Origin: Chloroflexi bacterium TSY
GTDB taxonomy: Bacteria > Chloroflexota > Anaerolineae > Caldilineales > Caldilineaceae
Reading direction: 5' to 3'
NCBI GenBank assembly: GCA_019217005.1
Contig: JAHBNG010000072.1
Coordinates: 1 to 64,000 of the forward strand
Length of the DNA: 64,000 nt
The notes below the pieces were generated by a model, which had not been told where the DNA came from, ran no database searches, and was given only the letters and a program-made list of their open reading frames with translations. Position numbers and translations under genes: made by a program. Position 1 is the stretch's first letter; each line of letters opens with the position of its first letter. This document shows, piece after piece, positions 28,590-37,656 of the stretch.

Positions 28590-29699
28590 TTAGTTACCCA
28601 GGGGTGCAAACTGAATAGCGACAGCCATATCACTATTTTCGAAGTCATGACGCGCCTTTTGATCCTCTTGATGTGTGGCCAAAACAATCTGCGAGACGAT
28701 TGTGCGAACCGTTGAATCGAAGGTTAACCCCTGCCCATCCCGGTAGAAGCCTCGGAATATGTTGTCTTTTTTAGAGGGAATCCAAAGCCGTAAGCCATCT
28801 GGCGATATGGTGGGAGACTGGAGCGCATTTGGTAAACCTCGTCCGCTCGACTCTGTATCCGGTCCTGGATCAAGCGCCAAAGGAAGGATTCCTGCAAAAC
28901 GGAAGCCTGTGCCATCAACTTCAAGGATTTGCCCCTGATTGACCGGAGAGATAAAGCGAGAAATAAAGATCCGTTTGCTGTCGGCAGAGACCGCTAAACC
29001 ACGGGGCGTTGGTCCGATGTCGACGGTAGCAAGAATTGTGCGGGTGGTCGGATTGAGTTTGACCAAGCGACCCGTGGCTTGTAACGTGACATAAGCCGCG
29101 CTCTTGTCGGGACTAAATACAATTCCATAGGGGCGTGAGGCGGGTGGAAGTGAAACTGTATGTAAGAGTTGACCATCGATTTGGTCCAAAATGGTGATGG
29201 ATGCATCATCTTGGTTGATGACCCAGATCGTTCCATCAGGTGCTTGGGCTAAGGTACGCGGATTTGACCCGACAGGCTGCTCAAAGAGTTTCGTGAGGGT
29301 TTGGATGTCAATTGCTGTGACTGTATTGTTGTCTGGATTCACTGTCCAGATACGTTCTCCTACACCGCTTCTGGTATTTGTCGGGATATTTGCCAAGATA
29401 ATTGTGCTCGAAGAAGTTGGGGTTTCGTCCGTCAATTCGTAATGGACCGTCTGCTGCGCTGCACAAGTCGAACGATCAACCGTATTGGTTACGGTAGTTT
29501 TGACCTGAAAGTGACCTGGAGAGGAATAGACGTGGGTTGCTGAGGGGGTATTGGATAATTCAGTGGGGGCACTCCCATCACCGAAATCCCACACATAACC
29601 GATGGGTCCGGTACCGGTCAGCAGCTTGACCGATAGGGATGCTGGACTTCCGACCGTGACAGGGGGAGGTGGTTCAATTGCACACTGAGGTGGTATCAA
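28590..29699 (-). pseudogene. PKD plus YVTN beta-propeller part of the giant fusion gene
   Basis: The middle fragment. A PKD domain opens it (IGYVWDFGDGSAPTELS, then HVYSSPGHFQVKTTVTN). It is followed by a YVTN/NHL-type propeller with repeats such as TVNPDNNTVTAIDIQT, GIVFSPDKSAAYVTLQ and GLAVSADSKRIFIS. It ends at TAA 28592-28590 in the middle of a blade, and the same frame continues unbroken into the cytochrome part, so the stop is a single nonsense change. The apparent start near 29699 (TTG) is not real: without the MITE upstream, the frame reads directly from the 29848-31356 ORF through FSTGVS-QLIPPQCAIEPP. Confidence 0.8.
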
Positions 29700-29710
29700 C
29701 TGCGAAACAC

Positions 29711-29865
29711 GGGGTGGTTCATTTTAGCTGGATAGATAGGTTTACACTTTTAGAAACAGAAAGAACGTTTATATTCTCTGATTTCGCCGGTTCTCAGAGA
29801 GAAAACGGTCTCATATAGATTTTTGTCTATATATCAAAAGTGTAAACCTAATTTTGAACCACCCC
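29711..29865. mobile_element. 155-bp MITE, copy 1, splitting the propeller gene
   Basis: Termini GGGGTGGTTC and GAACCACCCC, with a second inverted block (TAGGTTTACACTTTT / AAAAGTGTAAACCTA). It is flanked by an 8-bp direct repeat CGAAACAC (29703-29710 and 29866-29873). Removing the element and one repeat fuses the ORFs on both sides in frame. A second copy of exactly the same length is at 54882-55036. The 8-bp duplication suggests mobilisation by an ISL3-, IS1595- or IS256-like transposase, none of which is seen here. Confidence 0.95.
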
Positions 29866-31356
29866 CGAAACACCGGTAGAAAATTGAGACTGGAAGGATT
29901 CACGCAGACCATTCCCTGCGATATCCTTGATGCCATCAGATGGAACAACGATCTCATATGTCGTATCAGGAAGTAATGGTTCGGCGGGTACGAAGTTCAC
30001 GATTCCCGTTTGACCGCTATAAAGACCCTGAATGGCCTCTCCGCCTATTGGGCGTACGATAAATGTCTCTGTTGTGACTGTACGTAGATCGATGAGATCG
30101 GAAAATGTAAGCCCAATTGGGGTTGTTAATGCTTGTCTGAACGCATCTTGGACGGGACGCACCATATTAACAATCGGTCCGAGCATATCGGGTTCGCTTT
30201 GATGAGGCAAAATGAAGGATCCATTGTGATGATCATCACCAAGGATGACGAGGTTACCCAGCACCATGGCGAAATCTTCATCTCTGTCTTGAATGTTCGA
30301 GGTTGCTTTTTGAACAACCCGAAAATTATCTGGATCACTTACATCAACCTTTGCATAGTTCTTTGAAGCACCCATGTGAATAAATCCATCTTGATAAGAG
30401 AGATATCCACCTTTTCCACCTGTTTTGTTTATGCGAGTTCCGGCAGTAATTTCTCCGTTTGGGCCGATGTGGTGGCTTTCTATTTCACCAAAGCGAGCAG
30501 CGCTGTAGATTAGATTACCATTTACGAGCGTGCTGTAGACTTGTGGGACGTCAACCGTCAATGTATCGAGCAGAATTGGGGTGATTGGATCACTAATATC
30601 GAGCGTTGCATATCCATGTGCGTCATTTCCAGAGACAACGAGCAGGTCTCCAACTGCAAAGAGCGCCCCAATCCGAAAGCCGCCAGTCTGGAAGATCGGA
30701 ATGGGATTGGGCAAGGTACGTCGATTGACAAGGACCGGATCGGTTGGGTCAGTGGCATCGACGATAAAGATGCCTTGATTGGCTCCACTGACATAGATAT
30801 AGGGTGCTTGCCAGAAGGTCCACCAATTCGCATTGGCATAGTCGCCAGGTCCAATGCCGGGTAGCTCTAGATAACTAAGGCGGATTGGGTTCTGGATATC
30901 GGTCCAATCCCAAATTTGGAGTCCATCTTTGGCTTGAAGTGCAACATAATTACCATGATAGCCATATCCATGTGCCTCACGAATGTCATGCGTTTCCTCG
31001 TCATCTTTGGATGCTACGAGTCGTGGATTGGATGGATCTGAGAGATCATAAAAAGCAAACCCGCCATCGTGCTTGCCACTGCCTTCGGCAAAGATCACGA
31101 CGAGATACCCTTGATGCATAGAGACAGTTCCATGAGAGCGAGGTGCACCATTGGAACCGTTGATCCTTCCCATGATCCGAAAGAGTTCTTCCTCAGAGTA
31201 GTTCCGTTGGGGCAAACCGGGACCTTCTGTCCGGCTTTGTTCAAATTCTTGGGCTTGGACGGGCAATAGAGCCCAAGCGGTCGATAACCAAAGAGCGATC
31301 AAGACAATGCTCACTGGATATGAGCGATTCAATTGTGTGTAGAATTGGGACAACAT
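29848..31356 (-). pseudogene. LVIVD-repeat propeller plus Ig-like part of the giant fusion gene
   Basis: 502 codons from ATG at 31356. A Sec signal peptide (VSIVLIALWLSTAWALLPVQAQ) is followed by LVIVD-type blades (GFAFYDLSDPSNPRLVAS, GIFIVDATDPTDPVLVNR, HGYATLDISDPITPILLD) and an SbsA-like Ig domain with RPIGGEAIQGLYSGQTGIVNF. The last six codons and the stop come from the inserted MITE. Without the insert the reading frame continues into the PKD/propeller/cytochrome part, giving a single secreted protein of about 1350 residues. The fragment could still be exported alone. It is divergent from the YIP1 gene at 31569. Confidence 0.85.
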
Positions 31357-31568
31357 AGCAGAAACTGTATAATTAAACGACTAGCTGACATTTTCTAAAC
31401 GATTGGTCTACCGTGAATGTATCCAATAGGGATGCATTTGGGGATAAACTTGCTAGATTATATCTATACATTATTTTTACTGCAAGCGTTCATAAATGAT
31501 AGTGAACCAATTTGTCTGAGCGAATCATCCGTAGCCTTGTTTTATATACAAAATTAGGATAAATATCC

Positions 31569-32309
31569 GTGCCAACACAACTATCATCATTTTGGGATAC
31601 AATCATTCGTGCATTGTCGCTTGATCGAACGGTTTTTGCTTCTATTCAGACTGAGTCGACCGGACTATGGGTTGCACTGTCTGTTGTTTTGCTAGCAGGT
31701 CTGTCGGATGCATTTGGTCAGAGCATTGTCCTGTTTTTGAACCGAGTTACACCGAAGCGTTTTTGGCTGGCCTTGTTCATTTCCGCGATCAGTTATGTTG
31801 CCAGTTTTCTGCTTTGGACGGCAATCGTCTGGGGAATAGGTGTCTATGTGTTTGAGCGTACACCAACCGCGCGCGAGGTCGCAAGCGTCGTAGGACTTTC
31901 TTACGCACCACGCCTCTTGTTCTTTTTTACCCTGATTCCGTTTTTGGGTTATGGGTTCTCGGTTCTATTATCGATTTGGAGCATGTTGGCGATTGTGGTT
32001 GCCATACAGTTTGGAATCGGCTTGGAATTGTGGCAAGCAATTGTGGCAAGTGGTCTTGGGTGGTTGGCTGTGCAGGTTTGGCAGCGTACAATTGGCCGTC
32101 CTGTCTATGCAATTGATCGCTGGGTCAAGAGTCGTGCGGCTGGTGTGCAGCTGCAACTAACCCTTCAGGACATTGCGATGCTGCGGAGACGGCCAGTCAG
32201 CTTTTGGGAATCTTGGATTGAGCGATTGGAACAAACGCACCAATCATCGTCCATTTCTTCGTCTTTGCCTTCGATACCAAAGAATGAAGCTGTGAAGGGT
32301 AAATTTTAG
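31569..32309 (+). CDS. YIP1-family membrane protein
   Basis: 246 residues with about five hydrophobic helices (LWVALSVVLLAGLSDAFGQSIVLFL, FWLALFISAISYVASFLLWTAIVW, LLFFFTLIPFLGYGFSVLLSIWSMLAIVVAIQFG, IVASGLGWLAVQVW). The VVGLSYAPRLLFFF stretch is typical of prokaryotic YIP1 proteins. The C-terminal ~70 residues are soluble and charged. The molecular function of bacterial YIP1 proteins is unknown. The next gene starts one base after this stop, so the two are surely co-transcribed. Confidence 0.8.
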   Translation: MPTQLSSFWDTIIRALSLDRTVFASIQTESTGLWVALSVVLLAGLSDAFGQSIVLFLNRVTPKRFWLALFISAISYVASFLLWTAIVWGIGVYVFERTPTAREVASVVGLSYAPRLLFFFTLIPFLGYGFSVLLSIWSMLAIVVAIQFGIGLELWQAIVASGLGWLAVQVWQRTIGRPVYAIDRWVKSRAAGVQLQLTLQDIAMLRRRPVSFWESWIERLEQTHQSSSISSSLPSIPKNEAVKGKF

Positions 32310-32310
32310 A

Positions 32311-33300
32311 ATGGCTGCGACTTTATTGGATATTTTGTCTTTCTTGGGAATCATTGTGGTTGGAATTTTGATTTGGGCCGCCCTGTCACCGTTTGAGATG
32401 TTGGGGTGGTGGGCTGGCTGGTTTGGCGATAAAATTTATGATGAGCCGATTCCGTCTGATGGACTCGTGCGGATCATTCATCCCGATGCCGATAGTTACA
32501 TTCTCTTTTTGTCTGGTGTAGGACGTACATCGAGTAAGACGTTGAGCTATCGGGAGCGAGGTTTTCTTGAGCGCCTTGCTCGTGCGTTGCCCCGCACTGT
32601 CATCATTGATGATCTATTTCCCTATTCGGTGAATAATCTGGCTCTTACTGGGCAACCCATATTTGCTCGACTTTGGCGTCAAGTCTTACGTTGGAAGCAA
32701 AATGGGCCATCTGTTGCGGGTAATTTGATCAATTTACGGAACATTTTCCAGATTTTGATGTCTGCTGATAAGCGCTACGGTCCTCTGTTCAATCAAGGCG
32801 TGGCAGAGGTCATGATGCAAGGGTTGTTACGCTATCAATATGATCCCAAGAGCAAAATACCTGTGATCTTGGTTGCATCGAGCGGTGCAGCACAGATAGC
32901 CGTTGGTGTAACAACTTATCTAAGGGAATGGATTCAAGCACCAGTCTATACGGTTGGCATTGGTGGTGTCTTTGGAAGTGACCCTGGATTGCTTGTTATG
33001 GATCAACTTTACCAGCTTCTCGGAACACGCGATTCAACGGTCAGATGGTCAAATTTAGATCCGGGGCGGTGGTCTATTATTGCATTGTCAAACTGGAATC
33101 GGGCGCGTCGTCAAGGCAAAGTGACAGAGATCTCGATGGGACCCATGTGTCATACTGGACGCGGTAGCTATCTAGATGCAAAAACAATGATCAAAGATGG
33201 CCAAACGTTTGTGGATAAGACGGTTGATACAATTTCGGACATTGTGGGTACAGTCACCAATCGGACGCCAGCAACTCAAATATCGAGTCCTTCGGTATAG
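32311..33300 (+). CDS. Conserved hypothetical protein with N-terminal membrane helix
   Basis: 329 residues. One N-terminal transmembrane segment (FLGIIVVGILIWAALSPFEML) is followed by a soluble domain. Blocks such as ADSYILFLSGVGRTSSKTLSYRE, IPVILVASSGAAQIAVG and VYTVGIGGVFGSDPGL look like strand-turn-helix units of an alpha/beta-hydrolase-like or Rossmann-like fold, but no complete catalytic triad is recognised. Co-transcribed with the YIP1 gene. Function not assigned. Confidence 0.7.
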   Translation: MAATLLDILSFLGIIVVGILIWAALSPFEMLGWWAGWFGDKIYDEPIPSDGLVRIIHPDADSYILFLSGVGRTSSKTLSYRERGFLERLARALPRTVIIDDLFPYSVNNLALTGQPIFARLWRQVLRWKQNGPSVAGNLINLRNIFQILMSADKRYGPLFNQGVAEVMMQGLLRYQYDPKSKIPVILVASSGAAQIAVGVTTYLREWIQAPVYTVGIGGVFGSDPGLLVMDQLYQLLGTRDSTVRWSNLDPGRWSIIALSNWNRARRQGKVTEISMGPMCHTGRGSYLDAKTMIKDGQTFVDKTVDTISDIVGTVTNRTPATQISSPSV

Positions 33301-33346
33301 TTGACCAGACGGCGAAGACAGTATATACTTGATATCATAATCAATG

Positions 33347-33424
33347 AGTGTGTACCACACAGTGTGTAAATAGACCTCTCTCAGTCAGAGAATCGGCTAT
33401 ATTAATACACTTTGGTACATACTC
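33347..33424. repeat. Inverted-repeat element, family B
   Basis: GTGTGTACCACACAGTGTG on the left mirrors ATACACTTTGGTACATAC on the right across ~78 bp. Related copies are at 51474-51549 and, as a half-site, at 5899-5922. It lies 46 bp after the stop of the preceding gene. Confidence 0.65.
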
Positions 33425-33721
33425 CCTAATCAATGCTCATCAATCGAACCTTTGTAATCGGATGATGAGCCACAATTGAATATTTACAATTACCTTCGGG
33501 GCAGGGTGAGAGAAGAGATTTGTGCGATCGCTCACAACTTCTCAATTCCCGACCGGCGGTGATCTGCGTCAAGTGGTCCGTATTGATTCTCGATACGAAT
33601 TATTTGATGCAGTCAGCCCGTGAGCTGAGATCAACGCTATATCATTTGGTTTTCGAGCAGAACCCAATGTTGTCAAGATCGATGCTGAGTTTGGTGCGCT
33701 ATCATCTGTTTCTATGAGGCT

Positions 33722-33804
33722 TATAGAGAAGCCACTTAAACTTCGGACAATAGAATCGTTTTCTGTCGAGAGACAATTGTCCGAAGTTTAAATGATGTGG
33801 CTAT
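33722..33804. repeat. Palindromic repeat family X, copy 1 (inside the riboswitch)
   Basis: TTAAACTTCGGACAAT at 33736-33751 mirrors ATTGTCCGAAGTTTAA at 33776-33791. Other copies are at 41105-41187 and 53112-53182. Flanking bases GAAGCCAC and GATGTGGC extend the palindrome. Confidence 0.8.
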
Positions 33805-33814
33805 TAGAACCAAG

Positions 33815-33884
33815 TCGAAAAGTGGTTGTGAGTCCAATCAGATTCTCGAGCGAGAATCCATCGTCACAGAACTTTTCGGATAAG
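33815..33884. repeat. Palindromic repeat family Y, copy 1 (inside the riboswitch)
   Basis: CGAAAAGT at the left pairs with ACTTTTCG at the right around the shared core GGTTGTGAGTCCAA, the perfect palindrome GATTCTCGAGCGAGAATC and CATCGTCA. Copies are at 34183-34256 and, inverted, 53194-53262. Confidence 0.75.
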
Positions 33885-33915
33885 CACTTAGAGAGATGAA
33901 CAACTAGCAATTCCA

Positions 33916-33946
<31 letters not shown>

Positions 33947-34026
33947 TACGTTCGTTGGGTGCACGTTTTGACGCGTCCAGCGAATTTTACGTTCCGTTCG
34001 ATGACCCAAGGCTTGAGGAATCGAAA

Positions 34027-34095
34027 TTAAATAACTGGAACATAGATTTTTTGTCTCATTTGAGACCGACATGTTTACGTTATTTAATGCTCTTT
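34027..34095 (+). terminator. Terminator of the FMN riboswitch expression platform
   Basis: A 9-bp stem TTAAATAAC / GTTATTTAA, continued inside by GAACAT/ATGTT and TCTCA/TGAGA, is followed by TGCTCTTTT. It lies 78 bp after the aptamer and before the permease gene, the expected place for FMN-dependent premature termination. Confidence 0.65.
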
Positions 34096-34182
34096 TCTGA
34101 TCATATAAGTTCTTGGGTTTTTTGTATCGATCTGGAATGTGTTGCACGCGTATACAGGATCTGTTGACATTGAGTAAGAACC

Positions 34183-34256
34183 TATCCGAAAAGTGGTTGT
34201 GAGTCCAACCAGCCTCCCGAGTGAGAATCCATCGTCATAGAGCTTTTCGGATAAGC
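34183..34256. repeat. Palindromic repeat family Y, copy 2
   Basis: TATCCGAAAAG (34183-34193) mirrors CTTTTCGGATA (34243-34253), with the same core as copy 1. It sits in the leader between the riboswitch terminator and the permease gene. The remaining leader to 34466 holds one more short hairpin (ACTCACT/AGTGAGT near 34370) and no gene. Confidence 0.75.
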
Positions 34257-34466
34257 ATTAAGCGTTCTCAAGGAGTTGGTCTCATCGAGGGACAATAATT
34301 TTTGAGACGTCTACTCTCTGCGTGTTTGCTATTGACCTCCTACGTGCTTGGTTAAAAGTGTACAACACTCACTGCAAAGTGAGTTCCTGTGCCAACCTTT
34401 CAACGTCTCCTGATCCCCTGAGCCATGCCCCGAAATGCAAGTTGGTTTATGTAGAGGGGTATTTTT

Positions 34467-35312
34467 ATGGTTTTTAATGTACCGCGTAATTCTCTTCCTT
34501 CCGCGACGTTTGCCCAGGAATCATCGATGGTTTCTGCGCGCTCAAATCTTCACAAGCGGCTAAATTCATATCATCGTATTCTGACTGTTCCAATTGTCGT
34601 TGGAATAGGTATAGTGCTTTGGTCAGCTTTGGTGCGTATTCAAGGACTCCCACCCTTTATCTTGCCAGGACCAGAGCTTGTCTTGCGTAAGTTTCTAGCA
34701 ACTTTGATGGATGGTACGTTGCTTGGGCATGCCCAGATCACTTTGACTGAGATCGCCCTGGGCCTACTTCTTGGACTGTTCATTGCATTGATCCTTGGTT
34801 ATATTTTGGGTAAAAATCGAACCATTGAACACTTTGTTTCGCCCTATATTGTGGCCAGTCAAAGCGTTCCGGTTGTCGCAATTGCGCCTTTGCTTGTGAT
34901 TTGGTTTGGTAGTGGTATGTTGAGCAAAGTGCTGGTCTGTGCCCTGATTACTTTCTTCCCAACGCTGATTAGTACAATCGTAGGCATCCGTAATGTGGAT
35001 GCAGATCTGCTTGATTTGATGCGTAGTTTGCGTGCTTCTCGTTGGCAACAGTTACGTCTGTTAGAGTTACCCGCTGCGGCCCCCGTCATATTTGGGGGCT
35101 TAAAGCTGAGCGTTATATTGGCTGTTGTTGGTGCTGTCGTTGGTGAGTTTATGGGTGCTGACAGAGGACTTGGTTTTCTCATCAATTTGGCGCGCGGTGT
35201 CCTAGATACATCACTTATGTTTGTAGCTGTCTTTAGTCTCATTGTGATTGCACAAGGTCTTTATATCCTTGTCTCATTGTTTGAAAATGTCTGCCTACGT
35301 TGGCAACGTTAA
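34467..35312 (+). CDS. ribX: ABC transporter permease, probable riboflavin importer RibX
   Basis: 281 residues of the SsuC/TauC/ThiX permease family. About six helices are present (ILTVPIVVGIGIVLWSALV, ITLTEIALGLLLGLFIALILGYIL, VPVVAIAPLLVIWFGSGMLSKVLVCALITFFPTLIS, LSVILAVVGAVVGEFMG, FVAVFSLIVIAQGLYIL). The ATPase-docking loop is DLMRSLRASRWQQLRLLELPAAAPVIFGGLKLS. An FMN riboswitch lies upstream, and the binding-protein and ATPase genes follow on the same strand. In Chloroflexus the FMN-riboswitch-controlled ThiXY-like pair is the predicted riboflavin transporter RibXY, so riboflavin is the likely cargo. The assignment rests on the riboswitch. Confidence 0.82.
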   Translation: MVFNVPRNSLPSATFAQESSMVSARSNLHKRLNSYHRILTVPIVVGIGIVLWSALVRIQGLPPFILPGPELVLRKFLATLMDGTLLGHAQITLTEIALGLLLGLFIALILGYILGKNRTIEHFVSPYIVASQSVPVVAIAPLLVIWFGSGMLSKVLVCALITFFPTLISTIVGIRNVDADLLDLMRSLRASRWQQLRLLELPAAAPVIFGGLKLSVILAVVGAVVGEFMGADRGLGFLINLARGVLDTSLMFVAVFSLIVIAQGLYILVSLFENVCLRWQR

Positions 35313-35505
35313 TACTCGATCCAAATTTTCTGGGAGTCATCATGCGTGGTGACTCCAGGGATACAAGACACATTTTGGATCGACTGAATATTCTCATTAC
35401 GCTCATGTGGAGCAAACTGAAATTGCATTACTTTCTCTGCAAAATAGATGGCGATTTCCACTGCATCCCGATATGGGCCTCTCACGATTAATAAGGACGA
35501 CGTTC

Positions 35506-36525
35506 ATGATGCAAAGTAAGTGGCTTTTGATGTTGGTCGTGTCAATGATTGTTTTGACTGGATGTCAGCCGTTGGCACCAAATTTAGAAAGTGCTGAGGG
35601 TACGGACCAGATACAAGAAGTTAAACTTGGTGTAGGTTTTATTCCAAACGTTCAATTCGCCCCTTTTTATGTTGGCGTTGACAAAGGCTTCTACGCCAAG
35701 CATGGGTTAGATGTAAGCTTGGATTATGGCTTTGAAAATGATTATCTTGCATTAGTGGGTACGAATGAGCTACAGTTTATGGTTGGCAGCGGTGATCAGG
35801 TTGTGATTGGTCGCGCGCAAGGATTACCCGTGCGGTATGTGATGAAATGGTATACGCAATATCCTGTCGTGATTTTTGCCAAAACAGAGGCCAATATTAC
35901 GAGTCCATCTGATCTTGCTGGTCGAACAATCGGCATTCCGGGGCCGTTTGGGGCATCATATGTAGCATTTCGAGGGATTCTCGAAGCGGCTGGTCTAGGT
36001 GAGAACGATGTGAAGCTGGAAAGCATTGGGTTTACTCAAGCTGCGGCCATTAGCGAAGGTGCGGTAGAAGCTGCCGTTGATTACGGCGTCAATGGACCAG
36101 TTGTGTTGGGCGAAGCCGGCATTGAAACGAGCCAACTTAAGTTAGATAACTACTTGCAAATTCCCGCCAATGGCTTGGTAACAAATGAAGAAACATTGAA
36201 CAAGAATCCAGCATTGGTTACAGCAATGGTGCAGGCCACAATGCAGGCCATTCAGTACACGTTGGACAATCCTGAAGAAGCATTCGAAATCTCGCTAAAA
36301 TTTGTTCCAGAAGCTGGAGGCGACAATATTGATGCAAATCGTGCCGTCTTCGATGCTTCTCTTGATTATTGGACTCCTCAGGGCACTGATGCCTTAGGTG
36401 AATCTAGAATAGACGAATGGGTGTCGGCAGCGGAATTGATTGAGCGGATCGGTCTCGTCGACACATTGGTCGAAGCTGAGTCGTTGTTCACAAATGAGTA
36501 CATATCTAGCAACGCCATAAAGTAG
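35506..36525 (+). CDS. ribY: NMT1/ThiY-like substrate-binding lipoprotein, probable riboflavin binder RibY
   Basis: 339 residues from ATG at 35506, preceded by an AAGGACGA ribosome site. A longer frame upstream is not plausible. The lipoprotein signal ends in MIVLTGC. The mature protein has the NMT1/THI5-like fold signatures: LGVGFIPNVQFAPFYVGVDKG, HGLDVSLDYGFENDY, and DLAGRTIGIPGPFGASYVAFRG. Its role is to bind vitamin (riboflavin by context) outside the membrane for the ABC importer. The last residues, ISSNAIK plus the stop, are encoded by a family Z repeat element that runs on into the ATPase gene's leader, so the native C-terminus may have been replaced. Confidence 0.83.
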   Translation: MMQSKWLLMLVVSMIVLTGCQPLAPNLESAEGTDQIQEVKLGVGFIPNVQFAPFYVGVDKGFYAKHGLDVSLDYGFENDYLALVGTNELQFMVGSGDQVVIGRAQGLPVRYVMKWYTQYPVVIFAKTEANITSPSDLAGRTIGIPGPFGASYVAFRGILEAAGLGENDVKLESIGFTQAAAISEGAVEAAVDYGVNGPVVLGEAGIETSQLKLDNYLQIPANGLVTNEETLNKNPALVTAMVQATMQAIQYTLDNPEEAFEISLKFVPEAGGDNIDANRAVFDASLDYWTPQGTDALGESRIDEWVSAAELIERIGLVDTLVEAESLFTNEYISSNAIK

Positions 36526-36566
36526 CATTTTTATTGTGTAAATAAAGTTGTGCTGCGGAGCATATA
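36502..36566. repeat. Family Z palindromic element between ribY and the ATPase gene
   Basis: ATATCTAGCAACGCCATAAA at the left and GTGCTGCGGAGCATATAA at the right align with the ends of 25597-25667. The element overlaps the last codons of the binding-protein gene and stops at the ATPase start. Confidence 0.6.
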
Positions 36567-36568
36567 AA

Positions 36569-37330
36569 GTGACATCATTTTTATGGGTGGATCAGGTGAG
36601 TAAGTCGTTTCAGACTGATGCGCACTTGGTCCACGCTGTAGATAAGATAAGTCTGGCCGTAACTGCTGGCGAATTTGTCTCTATTTTGGGACCAAGCGGG
36701 AGCGGAAAGAGTACACTTTTGCGCATTCTGGGGGGGTTGTTACAGCCAGATTTGGGCGAAGTATGGTTTCGAAAGGAGCAGCTTACTGGGCCTCAGAGAG
36801 AGATTGGATTTGTCTTTCAAAAGACGAATCTGATGCCCTGGCGTACAGTATTACAAAATGTACTCTTGCCTGTTGAAGTTCAAGAAAGAAAAGCAACCAA
36901 TGCTGATAGGACTCGTGCCTGCGAACTGCTTAATTTGGTTGGTTTGAATGGCTTTGATACAGTCTACCCCAAGACGTTATCGGGTGGAATGGCTCAGAGG
37001 GTTGTCTTGGCGCGAACATTGATGCAGCAGCCACAGCTATTGTTGATGGATGAACCATTTGGCGCGCTGGACTCTCTTACGCGCGAGCGGTTAAATATCG
37101 AACTGTTGCGCATCCAGAAACTCCAATCCAATACCATTATTTTGGTCACTCATAGCATTTCAGAGGCGGTGTTACTGGCAGACCGTGTTTTGATTTTGAC
37201 GAATCGTCCAGGCAGAATCAAGGATGAAGTTGTGATCGATTTGCCGAGACCTCGCACTTTAGCGATGATCGGTACTGAGAAATTTGGACACCTGACAACG
37301 AAAATTCGTGAATCAATTGGGAATGTTTAG
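36569..37330 (+). CDS. ABC transporter ATP-binding protein of the riboflavin importer
   Basis: About 253 residues from GTG at 36569 (TTG at 36548 is an alternative, inside the repeat). The nucleotide-binding domain is complete: Walker A GPSGSGKST, Q-loop GFVFQKTNLMPWRT, signature LSGGMAQRVVLARTL, Walker B LLLMDEPFGALD, and switch His in ILVTHSISEA. It belongs to the SsuB/TauB/ThiZ group that pairs with ThiX-like permeases, matching its neighbours. It hydrolyses ATP at the inner face of the membrane to drive import. Last gene of the three-gene unit; a terminator-like hairpin lies 225 bp further on. Confidence 0.87.
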   Translation: MTSFLWVDQVSKSFQTDAHLVHAVDKISLAVTAGEFVSILGPSGSGKSTLLRILGGLLQPDLGEVWFRKEQLTGPQREIGFVFQKTNLMPWRTVLQNVLLPVEVQERKATNADRTRACELLNLVGLNGFDTVYPKTLSGGMAQRVVLARTLMQQPQLLLMDEPFGALDSLTRERLNIELLRIQKLQSNTIILVTHSISEAVLLADRVLILTNRPGRIKDEVVIDLPRPRTLAMIGTEKFGHLTTKIRESIGNV

Positions 37331-37555
37331 GATTTGGAATTAAAGCTGAGCCTAAACATTCATAATTCAACGCTCGCAGTACTAACCAGAACTGTTCACA
37401 TGAACCCAAGGGTGGTCACGCGTACACTTTGTTGATTTGGGACATACTTTCGATTGACCCATCGTTCTCTATGTGGTACGCTGATAGGCTAGTATATGCA
37501 AAACCCCTTCACGAACATTCAATCCTGGAGTCTGGCGAGTTTCGGTTGATAGAAA

Positions 37556-37623
37556 AGACCTGTCAGGTATTTACGTCCATGTAGAGGTGCTGTACCAGAG
37601 AGCAGCCTGACAGGTCTAATTTT
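37556..37623 (+). terminator. Rho-independent terminator before gltX
   Basis: A 12-bp perfect stem, AGACCTGTCAGG with CCTGACAGGTCT, a 38-nt loop, then AATTTTT. It ends 33 bp before the gltX start, so it stops upstream transcripts or acts as an attenuator in the gltX leader. The 37331-37555 stretch has no gene. Confidence 0.75.
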
Positions 37624-37656
37624 TCGCCAGAACCAAGAGTTAAATACGTTTGGAAC

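Noticed and set aside
37395..37420. T-box leader for gltX
   Set aside because: CCCAAGGGTGGTCACGCG resembles the T-box sequence, but only ~65 bp separate it from the previous gene (no room for a specifier stem) and the terminator is 135 bp further on, not adjacent as the mechanism requires.
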